A DNA stretch of 64,000 bases from Paracidovorax cattleyae (lineage in GTDB: Bacteria > Pseudomonadota > Gammaproteobacteria > Burkholderiales > Burkholderiaceae_C), in NCBI RefSeq assembly GCF_900104515.1, contig NZ_FNJL01000002.1:186001-250000 (forward strand), read 5' to 3'. Shown in pieces: positions 53,773-63,033 of this stretch. The notes beneath the pieces were generated by a model. The model searched no databases and was not told the origin of the DNA. It saw nothing but the letters and a program-made list of their open reading frames with translations. The position numbers were made by a program, and so were the translations under genes. Positions within the stretch are counted from its first letter, which is position 1. Every line of letters begins with the position of its first letter.

Positions 53773-54933
53773 TCAGAAAAATGTGATCTCTTCGTGCTGC
53801 GCAGGCGCGGGCGCAGGAGCGCCTGCCTTCGCCGAGCCGGCGCGGTGCACGGAACGCTCGCTCGCCATCGCATAGGTGGCCTCGAGTTCCTGCAGCAGTT
53901 CGCCGGCATCCAGGGGACGCAGCGCACCCTCGCTGGCGCACTGGGCGTGGTGGCTCTGGACGACCGCGGGCATGCGGCCGATGTTGTCGCGCACGTGGCT
54001 GAGCACCTGGCTGACCCGGTCCTGGAACTGCAGTTGCACCAGCGAGTCGTTCACTTCCAGCTGGATCTGGCGGCTCTCCTGGCGCAGCAGGTCCGCCGAC
54101 TGCGCCAGGTGGTCCGTCAGGTGCCGGAACTGTTCCAGCACCTGGCCGATGCGGCTCTCGGAATCCGCCATGACGCGGTGCTCCTGGTTCTGGGACAGCT
54201 GTGCCGCGGCACGGGTTTCGTTGATCGCCGAATGGATGGCATTGATGGCCGCGATGATCCGGCGCCCGGTGTCCCCGGACATCTGCGACAGCGAGCGGAC
54301 TTCCTGCGCCACTTGCGCGAAGCCGCGGCCGCGCTCCCCTGCGTGGGCCGCTTCGATGGTCGCGTTGATCGCCAGCAGGTTGGTCTGCTGGGCGATGCGG
54401 GAGACCGCTTCGGCCATGTCCTGCAGCTCTCCCACGAAGCGTTGCAGGTCTTCGATCTTGGCCAGCATCTGTGCCTTGCCCTGCATGGCGTCCCGCAACG
54501 ATCCGACAAGCTCCTGCAGTTGCGCCTGGCTGCGGGCGTACACGGCTTCCGCATCCCCCGGGCCCGCGCCGTCGCGCGCCGACTGGTCCAGCGTGCGCGA
54601 CAGCTGCTGCACGATGTTGGCGAACCGGGCGCTGAGCTGCGCGATCGCGTCTTCCATCTGGCCGCGCGACGATTCGATCTGCCCGGACCAGACGGGGGCC
54701 ATGGCTGCGCTGAAGGCCTCGAACTCCGCGAGAAGCCGGAGGAGCTCATCGGGTACGGTGTGCCGGGGGCGCCAGGCAATCCAGCCTCCCAGCGCACCGC
54801 AGGCCACGAGTGCCGCGGCACATGCCATGCCCGCCAGGCTCGCGCCGGACAACCCGAGCGCCGCGACCGCACCGAGCAATCCGGTGCATGGTGCGATCAG
54901 GCTTTTCCAGGCCTTTTCCCTATCTCCGTTCAT
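53773..54933 (-). CDS. Methyl-accepting chemotaxis protein-like transducer
   Basis: The 386-residue protein has two hydrophobic segments close together at the N-terminus ([39 protein letters not shown]), so little or no periplasmic part, and a C-terminal signalling region with the tip [40 protein letters not shown]. It ends with an aromatic tail (EEITFF). I chose ATG 54931-54933. It is the first gene of the chemotaxis operon. The upstream 214 bases to the divergent AraC gene are AT-rich and likely hold both promoters. Confidence 0.9.
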   Translation of the reverse strand: MNGDREKAWKSLIAPCTGLLGAVAALGLSGASLAGMACAAALVACGALGGWIAWRPRHTVPDELLRLLAEFEAFSAAMAPVWSGQIESSRGQMEDAIAQLSARFANIVQQLSRTLDQSARDGAGPGDAEAVYARSQAQLQELVGSLRDAMQGKAQMLAKIEDLQRFVGELQDMAEAVSRIAQQTNLLAINATIEAAHAGERGRGFAQVAQEVRSLSQMSGDTGRRIIAAINAIHSAINETRAAAQLSQNQEHRVMADSESRIGQVLEQFRHLTDHLAQSADLLRQESRQIQLEVNDSLVQLQFQDRVSQVLSHVRDNIGRMPAVVQSHHAQCASEGALRPLDAGELLQELEATYAMASERSVHRAGSAKAGAPAPAPAQHEEITFF

Positions 54934-55147
54934 ATGGCAACGCCCCCCGTGAAGGCAGCCATGGCCGGAGATATGGGCCACTGTCTGCCGATAGGACAAC
55001 CTTAAATCTCAGGCTGCTCGAGCATGGGGACCGAATTGACAAGAATGCGGTACCCATTCGGCCAATTGTAGGTGTATTTGATAAATTCCGCACCTGAAAA
55101 TGCTGTGTTGCAATGTTTTTTGCGGAAAGTGTGAAAATTGAGAGAAC

Positions 55148-56230
55148 ATGCAGAAAACAACATCGAAACCCGGCGCCGCCCGGAACGGGCACCACGCGGA
55201 CCTCTCCCCGCTGTTCGTGCGCCTGCTGGTTTCCAGAGCCTGGACCCGCGGCCTGACTGCCGAGCGGCTGACGCGCGGGCTGGGCCTGGAGCCGCTCGCC
55301 CTGGACGCTCCCGGGCTGCAGGTGTCATACCGCCAGAGCCTGGAGGTCGCCCGCCGTTTCTGGAACGCGGTGCCGGGCGTCGAGCAGGGGCTGCGATTCG
55401 GTGGCCAGGCGAACATCGTCGCGCTGGGTGCGCTGGGGCTGGGCATGATGGCGTGCGCGAACATCCACGACATGCTGCAGTTCCTCATCGAGTTCCAGCG
55501 CGCCGGAGGCTGCCTGCTGAGCGTGTACAGCGAACGGACGGAACAGCATTTCCATGTGGTGGTGGAGCCCCGTTTCGATGATCCGGAAGTCGAACCCTTC
55601 CTGACCGTGTACACGCTGGCATCCATCACCGCCATGGTGCGGCAGGTGCTGGGCACGGAATTCCATCCCCTCTGCGTGCAGTTCGCACTGCCGCGGCCGG
55701 CGGACATATCGGAATTCGAGCAGGCCTTCGGCTGCCGGGTCGAATTCGAATCGGGTGCCCATCTGCTGAGCCTGTCGCCGCAGGCCACCGCGCTCAGGAC
55801 GGCCGAGGCCGGCGTGGTGGAGCGGATGCGGGCACTGCTGCTGGAAGCCTGGCCGCCGGAGCCGGGGACGGACCTCGGCGCCGCCGTCGTGGAGATCCTC
55901 CGGCGCAGCCAGACGCTCGCGCCGCCGCTGTCGCACATCGCGGCTGCGCTGGACCTTGGCGAGCGCACCCTGCGCCGCAGGCTGGCCGAGGAAGGGCTGA
56001 CCTACCGCGGCCTGGTGACGGAGGAGCGCCGCCGCCGCACGCTCACGATCGTGTGCCGATCCACCCAGTCGATGGAAGACGTGGCGGTGAAGACGGGCTA
56101 CTCCAGCGCGCGCAGCCTGCGCCGCGCCGTGCAGCGCTGGACGGGCAGCGGCCCGTCGCTCGTCCGCGCGGCGGCCCGGGCGGAGTCCGGCGCCCCCGGG
56201 GCGGAGCAGGACCCTGGCGCAACGGACTGA
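55148..56230 (+). CDS. AraC-family transcriptional regulator
   Basis: The 360-residue protein has the long N-terminal ligand-binding domain of the arabinose-binding type (VSYRQSLEVARRFWNAVPGV, ALGALGLGMMACANIHDMLQ, then LGTEFHPLCVQFALPRP) and a C-terminal AraC helix-turn-helix pair (IAAALDLGERTLRRRLAEEG, VAVKTGYSSARSLRRAVQRW). It diverges from the chemotaxis operon and precedes a GNAT gene by 18 bases on the same strand. The ligand is unknown. Confidence 0.92.
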   Translation: MQKTTSKPGAARNGHHADLSPLFVRLLVSRAWTRGLTAERLTRGLGLEPLALDAPGLQVSYRQSLEVARRFWNAVPGVEQGLRFGGQANIVALGALGLGMMACANIHDMLQFLIEFQRAGGCLLSVYSERTEQHFHVVVEPRFDDPEVEPFLTVYTLASITAMVRQVLGTEFHPLCVQFALPRPADISEFEQAFGCRVEFESGAHLLSLSPQATALRTAEAGVVERMRALLLEAWPPEPGTDLGAAVVEILRRSQTLAPPLSHIAAALDLGERTLRRRLAEEGLTYRGLVTEERRRRTLTIVCRSTQSMEDVAVKTGYSSARSLRRAVQRWTGSGPSLVRAAARAESGAPGAEQDPGATD

Positions 56231-56248
56231 GGGGCAATCATCGGCTCC

Positions 56249-56725
56249 ATGACTTTTTCCGTCCGGAATGCTCTGCCCGGCGACGTCGCCGCCGTGTTCC
56301 ATGTCCGCACCTCCGTCACCGAAAACGCCCTGACTCGTCCGGAGCTCGAGGCGATGGGCATCACCGAAGCCTCCGTGGCCGCGATGCTGTCCGCGGACTT
56401 GCCCTGCGCCTGGGTGGCCTGCCACGGCGGGCGGGTGGTCGGCTTCGCCATCGCGGACCTGGAGGCCGGCGCGCTGTTCGCGGCCTTCGTGCTGCCATCG
56501 CATGAAGGGCGGGGCATCGGCCGGCGGCTGGTGCAGGAGGCCGAGCAGGCCCTGTTCAGCCACCATGCGGTGGCGTGGCTGGAGACCGGGCGGGAGACCC
56601 GGGCCGCGGGGTTCTACCGCAGGTTGGGGTGGGGCGGTGCGCGGGATGTGGGGGCGGGGGATATCCGTCTGGAAAAGCAGCGGCCGGTGGGGCCGGGGCC
56701 TGTGGTGGCACTCGCAAGCGGCTGA
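56249..56725 (+). CDS. GNAT-family N-acetyltransferase
   Basis: The 158-residue protein has the GNAT fold features: NALPGDVAAVFHVRTSVTEN at the N-terminus, AWVACHGGRVVGFAIADLEA, the acetyl-CoA loop HEGRGIGRRLVQEAEQAL and ETGRETRAAGFYRRLGW. Substrate unknown. It follows the AraC gene closely, so the two may be co-transcribed. Confidence 0.88.
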   Translation: MTFSVRNALPGDVAAVFHVRTSVTENALTRPELEAMGITEASVAAMLSADLPCAWVACHGGRVVGFAIADLEAGALFAAFVLPSHEGRGIGRRLVQEAEQALFSHHAVAWLETGRETRAAGFYRRLGWGGARDVGAGDIRLEKQRPVGPGPVVALASG

Positions 56726-56859
56726 CGGGGCGCTGCGGCGCTGGACACTCGGCCATTTGCTGCTGACAAAGATGAAATCAGGGGGTATAACTTCTTCGAC
56801 TTGCGGCAACGGCCCCGTTGAATTCAAAGATGACCGACGCGAGCAGGAGAGGGGGAATC

Positions 56860-58107
56860 ATGGAAATCGGCCACCGGCTTTCTATTCTTGTCGCCGTATC
56901 TGTTCTCGTTGCGGGATGTGCCACGCAGCACCAGCCGTCGGACGCCCCTGTGGTGTCCGCTCCTCCGGCTCCCGCAGTGCCACTGCCCCCTTCAGCGCCA
57001 CCGCCGCCGGTTCCCGCAACGGCTCCTCCTGCTCCTCCCTCGGCCATCGATGTGCCGAGCCTGCCACCTCTCCCCAGCACGTCGACAGGACTCGAAAAGC
57101 CTCCGGGCATGGCGGTGACGTTGTGGTACGGAACGAACCGGAAACCATCGGTTCCATTCCGGGAGTCCCATCCTTACGGATCCGAGCGTGACTCCAGGCT
57201 GAATTACGGCACGGCTGAAGTCTGGGTACCTAAAAGCCGTCCGCGCGGCTCGATGGGAAGCGAAGATCTCTTCGATCCCAGGAAAAGCACGAAAATAACC
57301 TTCGAGTTTGCCCGCGAGTTGAAGGAGACGGCCTATTGGGAGAATCTGAGGAGCAAGCTTCACAGTGCCCAGGGCAACGAAAAAGTCGTACTCGTCTTCA
57401 TCCATGGATACAACACCAGTTTTGTCGAGGCGGCCCGCCGAACGGCACAGTTATGGGCAGATCTCCGGCTGACGGGCATCCCCGCATTCTTCAGCTGGCC
57501 ATCCAAGGCAAGGGTTTTCTCGTACACAGTGGATGAAGCCACCGTGGACTACAGTGAAAAGTACCTACGGGAGTTCCTGACGCGACTGCGCCAGGAGGTT
57601 GGCGATACCCAGCCCATTCACCTCATCGCCCACAGCATGGGCAATCGCGCCCTGCTGCGGGTGGCGGAGACATTGCAGGGGAAGCTGCGCTTCGGACAGA
57701 TCATTCTGGCCGCCCCCGATGTAGATGCGGATCTTTTCCAGGACATGGCCCAGGTCTATCCCAAGATATCGGAACGCACCACGCTGTATGTTTCCAAGGC
57801 GGACAAGCCTGTGAATTTTTCCAGGCACCTTCATGACGTGGGCCGCGTAGGGGCTCCTCCAAAATTCGCCAGGGTCCAGGGAATCGACACGGTCGAAGTC
57901 GTCGCCAAAACCGGCCTTCTGCAAATGGGTCATAGCTATTTTGCCGAATTCAACGATCTGCTCGATGACATGGAACTTCTTCTGAAGAAAAATCCGGCAA
58001 CGCGCCATACCGTATTTGGCCGCCGGCTGGACAGGCGTGCGCAATGTGCGTCTGTGGGAGAGGGTGCCACGAGGGAGAGTTGCTGGCGCCTGGTCGCAGA
58101 CAAGTGA
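56860..58107 (+). CDS. Lipoprotein alpha/beta hydrolase (DUF900)
   Basis: The 415-residue protein has a lipoprotein signal with lipobox LVAGC (residues about 17-21), then about 65 Pro/Ala-rich residues (PPSAPPPPVPATAPPAPPSA) as a spacer, and a DUF900-type hydrolase: LWYGTNRKPS, VVLVFIHGYNTSF, PAFFSWPSKA and the nucleophile motif AHSMGNRALL, with a C-terminal His region GHSYFAEFND. I chose ATG 56860, behind AGGAGAGGGGG. An outer-membrane or periplasmic esterase is likely. Codon use is more AT-rich than in its neighbours. Confidence 0.88.
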   Translation: MEIGHRLSILVAVSVLVAGCATQHQPSDAPVVSAPPAPAVPLPPSAPPPPVPATAPPAPPSAIDVPSLPPLPSTSTGLEKPPGMAVTLWYGTNRKPSVPFRESHPYGSERDSRLNYGTAEVWVPKSRPRGSMGSEDLFDPRKSTKITFEFARELKETAYWENLRSKLHSAQGNEKVVLVFIHGYNTSFVEAARRTAQLWADLRLTGIPAFFSWPSKARVFSYTVDEATVDYSEKYLREFLTRLRQEVGDTQPIHLIAHSMGNRALLRVAETLQGKLRFGQIILAAPDVDADLFQDMAQVYPKISERTTLYVSKADKPVNFSRHLHDVGRVGAPPKFARVQGIDTVEVVAKTGLLQMGHSYFAEFNDLLDDMELLLKKNPATRHTVFGRRLDRRAQCASVGEGATRESCWRLVADK

Positions 58108-58192
58108 ATACCATCGGTGGTGTGTTCCGTGGCGTGTTTCCATGCATGGATTCAGCTATGCGGCGAATGGACGGATCTTCTGCAGACCATGT

Positions 58193-58849
58193 TCACGGCG
58201 CATGCATCTGCATGGTCGCAATGCTCGGGTTTTGATCGAAAACGGGCCAGCAGGTCCTGGCGACTCTCAGCTCCTGAAAGAACTTCGCTGTGTCAGCCGT
58301 GTTCCACGTCCACTGCGCGAGGTTTCTGCTGGCCACCCTCAGAAGGGGGATGCCCTTGCATCGGAACAGCATGCTTTTGCTGAAATCGTAGCCTTGGTAC
58401 GGGTATTTTCCGTGGTGCGGCCCATCGATTTCCAGGCCTGCGATTATATTGCCTGCAGTATTGCATACCAGCACATCTACGGCTTTTCTGCCGATCTGAC
58501 CGCGCAGGGCGGCAAGTGCGGATCGGCGGATGGCCTTGCGATTCGCCTTGAAAAGATTGCCTCCAGTCCAGTGCGGCTTGATCTTGTATGACTGCAGGAA
58601 GGCCTTGATGTCGATGGAGAATATGTCTGCGAGAGGTACGTTGGGAATGAAATGGTATTTCCGGCCCAGAACGGAATGCATGAGCGCTCTCAGCGCAGGT
58701 TCTTCGTATGGCGAGGCCGGATTCACCCTCCATGTCAAAGGGAGAGGGCATGGCGGGTGCGTCCAGTCCAATTTCACGAGGGCCGGCGTGATGTTCTCCG
58801 GCGACGCATAGCGCCTGCGCGTCATCGTTCCCAACGGATCGAAACCCAT
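58193..58849 (-). CDS. DUF2726-like protein with a PD-(D/E)XK-type motif
   Basis: The 218-residue product has a C-terminal segment VDVLVCNTAGNIIAGLEIDG, then PHHGKYPYQGYDFSKSMLFR and KGIPLLRVA, matching the DUF2726 pattern (D...E-x-D-G-x-H...D..K...GIPLLR) that resembles the Vsr/PD-(D/E)XK nuclease fold. The N-terminal 80 residues are unknown to me. Base composition is well below the local GC level, suggesting transfer. The start at 58849 is uncertain; MTRRR nine codons later is an alternative. Confidence 0.65.
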   Translation of the reverse strand: MGFDPLGTMTRRRYASPENITPALVKLDWTHPPCPLPLTWRVNPASPYEEPALRALMHSVLGRKYHFIPNVPLADIFSIDIKAFLQSYKIKPHWTGGNLFKANRKAIRRSALAALRGQIGRKAVDVLVCNTAGNIIAGLEIDGPHHGKYPYQGYDFSKSMLFRCKGIPLLRVASRNLAQWTWNTADTAKFFQELRVARTCWPVFDQNPSIATMQMHAP

Positions 58850-59155
58850 CGTTCTTCCTTGTAGTTTTCCACGAGGATATCAGGGCGGAGAAAATCCGAC
58901 TGGAATTGCAAGGCGGCAATACCGGCACCGCGACCATCTGCGGAGTGAACGCGCGCTTCGTTTTCCGTGGCAATGGCCGCTGCTCAGGCGGCCTTCGCAT
59001 ATGCACATGCGGAAAGCGCGGTTCACGCCGGGGAAGACGTTGACTAGGCTCATGGTTCCCTGCGCGGTCGTGCAGGGGAGCGACCGGCCGTTGCCGCCCG
59101 TCGCGGATCCCCCGTTCCTTCCAACGCCGGCTGCCGCGACAGCCGCCTGCCTGCA
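58850..59155. other. 306-base intergenic stretch before the hydantoinase operon
   Basis: I see no gene here. It is the divergent region of the DUF2726 gene and hyuA and must hold promoters for both. A short palindrome GCATATGC lies near 58997, and no clear sigma-70 or ECF box was found. Confidence 0.4.
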
Positions 59156-61333
59156 ATGTCCCTTCCTTCCCCCGTTTCCGCTTCCTCTTCGCCGCGCGCT
59201 GCGGCAACCGGTACCCGCTTGCGCCTGGCCGTCGATGTGGGCGGCACCTTTACCGATATCGTTCTGCTGCGCGGCGATGCCCGGTTCACCGCCAAGGTGC
59301 TGACCACCCCCGGTGCGCCCGAACTGGCGGTGCTGGGCGGCATCGACGAGGTCCTGCAGCAGGCCGCGCTGGGCTGGGCCGATGTGGACCTGCTGATCCT
59401 GGGCACCACGCTCGCAACGAATGCGCTGATCGAACGCAAGGGCGCACGCACTGCGCTGATCACCACGGAAGGCTTCCGGGACCTGGTGGAGATCGGCCTC
59501 GAAGACCGCTTCGCCCAGTACGACGTGTTCCTGGAAAAGCCCGCTCCCCTGGTTCCGCGCCACTGGCGCCATGGCGTCAAAGAACGCGTGGATGCCGCCG
59601 GCCAGGTGCTCACGCCGCTGGAGGAGGCCCAGGTCATCGCGCTGGCCGGGCAACTGCAGGCCGACGGCATCGAGAGCGTGGCGGTGTGCTTCCTGCACGG
59701 CTATGCCAACCCCGTGCACGAGCGCCGGGTGCGCGAGTTGCTCCTGGCCCATGCCCCCGGCCTGTGGGTGTCCCTGGCATCCGACGTGTGCCCCGAGATC
59801 CGCGAGTACGAGCGCCTGTCCACCATCAGCGCGAATGCCTATGTGCAGCCCCAGGTGGCGGGGTACCTCTCGCGCCTGCACGAGGGTGCGAAGGCGCGCG
59901 GCCTGCGCGGCGAGCCTTTCCTCATGACGTCGGGCGGAGCCATCACCACGTTGCAGACCGGCATCGACGAACCCGTGCGCCTGGTCGAGTCCGGGCCCGC
60001 AGGGGGCGCCGTGCTGGCACGCCAGGTGGCCGAGCAGATCGGCGCGTCGCGCGCCCTGTCCTTCGACATGGGGGGCACCACGGCGAAGATCTGCTTCATC
60101 GACGATTACCAGCCGCAGGTCAGCCGCAGCTTCGAGTTCGGGCGTGTGCACCGGCATCTCAAGGGCTCGGGCCTGCCGATCCGCATCCCCGTCATCGAGA
60201 TGGTGGAGATCGGGGCGGGTGGCGGCTCCATCGCCCGGGTCAACCACCTGGGCGTGGTCCAGGTCGGTCCCGACAGCGCGGGGTCCAGTCCCGGCCCGGC
60301 GGCCTATGGCCTCGGCGGCGAGCAGCCGACGGTGACCGATGCGCATGCGGCACTGGGCACCGTGGACCCCGCGCGCTTCGCCGTGGGCAAGGTGCGGCTG
60401 GAGCCGCAGCGCGCACGCGACGCCCTGGTGCAGGGGCTCACAGCGCAAACTGGCCTGGAGGTGGAGGCCGCGGCCCAGGCCGTGATCGACATCGTGACCG
60501 AGAACATGGCCAATGCCGCACGCGTCCACGCCTCCGAACTGGGCAAGTCCGCCGATGAAAGCACACTGATCGCCTTCGGCGGCGCGGCCCCCTTGCACGC
60601 AGCCCTGCTGGCGCGCAAGCTCGGCATCGCGCGTCTGGTCGTCCCGGGCTCGGCCGGCGTGGGCTCGGCGCTGGGATTTCTCTGGGCGCCCGTGGCCTAC
60701 CAGACGGTGCGCAGCCTGCACCAGCGCATCCTCCAGGCCGACCACGCCGCCGTCGAGGCGCTGCTGGCGGAGCTCACCGCCCATGCCGACGACGTGGTGC
60801 TGCGCGCCGCGCCGGGTGCGCGCCTTGCGCGCCAGCGCACGGTCTATATGCGTTACGCCGGCCAGGGCCACGAGATCCCGGTCGATTTGCCGGAAGGCCC
60901 GTTCGATGCCGCGGCGGCCCGGGCCCTGCATGCGCGCTTCGAGGCCCGCTACGCCGCCCTCTACGGACGCAGCCTGCCCCACATCGCGACCGAGGCCGTG
61001 AGCTGGTCCGTGGCCGTGGAGGCCGGCGGCCGCGCGGCGCCCGAGCCGGATGCCGTACCCGCCGATGTCGGCCCTGCCATTCCCCACGGCACGCGCCGTG
61101 TCTATGACGCGGATGCTGCCGCGTGGCGCGACATTGCCGTCTACGAACGCACCGGGCTGCAGCCAGGCCAGTGGCTGGCCGGCCCGGCCCTGGTGGTGGA
61201 AGACGAAACCACCACCTACGTGATCGCGGGCTTCGAGCTGCGCATCTCCCGACTGGGCGCCCTGGTGCTGACCGACACCGCGGCCCTGGCGGCGCAGGTG
61301 CAGGCCGATGCGGAAAGCGCGGTGGCCGCATGA
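59156..61333 (+). CDS. hyuA: Hydantoinase/oxoprolinase subunit A
   Basis: ATP-dependent ring-opening of hydantoins, 5-oxoproline or related cyclic amides, by family. The 725-residue protein has the N-terminal ASKHA ATPase motif LAVDVGGTFTDIVLL at about 23-37, LGTTLATNALIERKG, the core DMGGTTAKICFID, GAGGGSIARV and a C-terminal segment RRVYDADAAAWRDIAV. The first 20 residues are Ser/Ala-rich and lie outside the family core; there is no strong ribosome site, so the start is not certain. The stop overlaps hyuB by ATGA. Confidence 0.93.
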   Translation: MSLPSPVSASSSPRAAATGTRLRLAVDVGGTFTDIVLLRGDARFTAKVLTTPGAPELAVLGGIDEVLQQAALGWADVDLLILGTTLATNALIERKGARTALITTEGFRDLVEIGLEDRFAQYDVFLEKPAPLVPRHWRHGVKERVDAAGQVLTPLEEAQVIALAGQLQADGIESVAVCFLHGYANPVHERRVRELLLAHAPGLWVSLASDVCPEIREYERLSTISANAYVQPQVAGYLSRLHEGAKARGLRGEPFLMTSGGAITTLQTGIDEPVRLVESGPAGGAVLARQVAEQIGASRALSFDMGGTTAKICFIDDYQPQVSRSFEFGRVHRHLKGSGLPIRIPVIEMVEIGAGGGSIARVNHLGVVQVGPDSAGSSPGPAAYGLGGEQPTVTDAHAALGTVDPARFAVGKVRLEPQRARDALVQGLTAQTGLEVEAAAQAVIDIVTENMANAARVHASELGKSADESTLIAFGGAAPLHAALLARKLGIARLVVPGSAGVGSALGFLWAPVAYQTVRSLHQRILQADHAAVEALLAELTAHADDVVLRAAPGARLARQRTVYMRYAGQGHEIPVDLPEGPFDAAAARALHARFEARYAALYGRSLPHIATEAVSWSVAVEAGGRAAPEPDAVPADVGPAIPHGTRRVYDADAAAWRDIAVYERTGLQPGQWLAGPALVVEDETTTYVIAGFELRISRLGALVLTDTAALAAQVQADAESAVAA

Positions 61334-63033
61334 GTGCCGCTGCCTCTTCCAGCCGCCACACCATTCGCCAGCAGCTGGTCTGGAATCGCCTGCTGGCCGT
61401 GGTCGAGGAGCAGGCCCAGGCGCTGATCCGCACGGCGTTCGGCACGCCGACGCGCGAGGCGGGGGACCTGTCGGCCGGCGTGTTCCTGCCGGACGGGCGC
61501 ATGGTGGCCCAGGCCGTCACGGGTACGCCCGGCCACGTGAATTCCATGGCCGATTCGGTGCTGCACTTCCTGCGCACATTCCCTGCGGACACCATGCAGG
61601 ACGGCGATGTCTTCCTCACCAACGACCCCTGGAAGGGCACGGGCCATCTCTACGACGTGGTCATGGTCACGCCCGTGTTCCACGGGGGCAGGCTGGTGGC
61701 CCTGTTCGCATCCACGGTGCATGTGGTGGACATCGGCGGCCTGGGCGCCGGCCCGGACGCGCTGGAGATCTTCCACGAAGGCCTGTTCCTGCCCATCCTG
61801 CGCTTCGTCACCCGCGGCGTGATGGAAGAGGCGGTGCTGGACATCGTGCGCGCCAATGTGCGGGAGCCCGAGCAGGTGGAGGGCGACCTCCATGCCCTGG
61901 TGGCCTGCAATGCCGTGGGCGCGCGCCGCCTGCGGCAACTGCTGCACGAGTTCGGCCTGGCCGACCTGCAGGCCCAGGGCGACTACATCATCGAGCGCAG
62001 CGCCCTGGCCATGCGCGAGGCGCTCAAGGACTGGCCCAGGGGCACCTGGCGCCACCACATGACGGTGGACGGCTACGACACGCCCGTGCAGTTGCACGCG
62101 GCCGTGACCATCAGCGACACGGAAATCCTGGTGGACTTCGCCGGCACCTCCGGCACGGTGGCGCGCGGCATCAACGTGCCCAAGGCGTACACCCATGCCT
62201 ACACCTCGTTCGGCATCCGCTGCCTGGTGGGCGCCGACGTGCCCAACAACACGGGCTCCCTCGCGCCCATCCGCGTGGTCGCGCCCGAAGGGTGCATCGT
62301 CCACGCGCTGCCGCCCTGCGCCGTGGCCGCGCGTGCCGCCATCGGCCAGATGCTGCCCGATCTGGTGTTCGGCGCGCTGCGCCAGGCGCGGCCCGACCGC
62401 GTGCCGGCCGAAGGGTCCTCGTCGCTGTGGAACATCCGCCTCGCGGGCGGCCAGCCCATCGCGGGCGGACCGAACGACCAGCTCATCCGGGGGCGGCGTT
62501 TCGGCATCGTGAGCTTCACCACCGGCGGCACGGGGGCCCGGCCCGGGTGGGACGGGCTCTCCGCCACGGCCTATCCGAGCGGCGTGCGCAATGTGTCGCT
62601 GGAGATTCTGGAGACGCAGGCACCCCTGACCTTCCGGCGCAAGGAGTACCGCGCCGACTCGGGCGGTGCCGGCACCACGCGCGGCGGCCTGGGCCAGACC
62701 ATCGCCATCGAGCACGCCCTGGGCGAGCCCATGGTGCTGGCCGCCACCTGGGACCGCGTGATCTACCCGCCCCGCGGGGCGCTGGGCGGTCTCGACGGCG
62801 CGCCCGGCCGTGCCTACCTGCAAAAGAGCGGCGCCGTCCTGCGCGGCAAGGGCCGCCAGCTGGTGCCCGCGGGCGAGGTGCTGGTGGTGCAGACGCCCGG
62901 CGGTGCCGGGCTCGGCGATCCGGCCGGGCGCGATCCGGCGCTGATCGAACGGGATCTGCAGGCGGGCTTCATCACCGGCGAGGCGGCCCGCGCGCAGTAC
63001 GGCGTGGAACAGGCCGGCGAGGTGGCGGCATGA
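61330..63033 (+). CDS. hyuB: Hydantoinase/oxoprolinase subunit B (first copy)
   Basis: The 567-residue protein has the HyuB pattern: RTAFGTPTREAGDLSAGVFL, GHVNSMADSVLHFLRTFP, FLTNDPWKGTGHLYDVVMV, TVHVVDIGG and DFAGTSGTVARGINVPKAYT, with a C-terminal GGAGLGDPAGRDPALIERDL. It pairs with HyuA. The substrate is unknown. It overlaps both neighbours by four bases. Confidence 0.93.
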   Translation: MSAAASSSRHTIRQQLVWNRLLAVVEEQAQALIRTAFGTPTREAGDLSAGVFLPDGRMVAQAVTGTPGHVNSMADSVLHFLRTFPADTMQDGDVFLTNDPWKGTGHLYDVVMVTPVFHGGRLVALFASTVHVVDIGGLGAGPDALEIFHEGLFLPILRFVTRGVMEEAVLDIVRANVREPEQVEGDLHALVACNAVGARRLRQLLHEFGLADLQAQGDYIIERSALAMREALKDWPRGTWRHHMTVDGYDTPVQLHAAVTISDTEILVDFAGTSGTVARGINVPKAYTHAYTSFGIRCLVGADVPNNTGSLAPIRVVAPEGCIVHALPPCAVAARAAIGQMLPDLVFGALRQARPDRVPAEGSSSLWNIRLAGGQPIAGGPNDQLIRGRRFGIVSFTTGGTGARPGWDGLSATAYPSGVRNVSLEILETQAPLTFRRKEYRADSGGAGTTRGGLGQTIAIEHALGEPMVLAATWDRVIYPPRGALGGLDGAPGRAYLQKSGAVLRGKGRQLVPAGEVLVVQTPGGAGLGDPAGRDPALIERDLQAGFITGEAARAQYGVEQAGEVAA

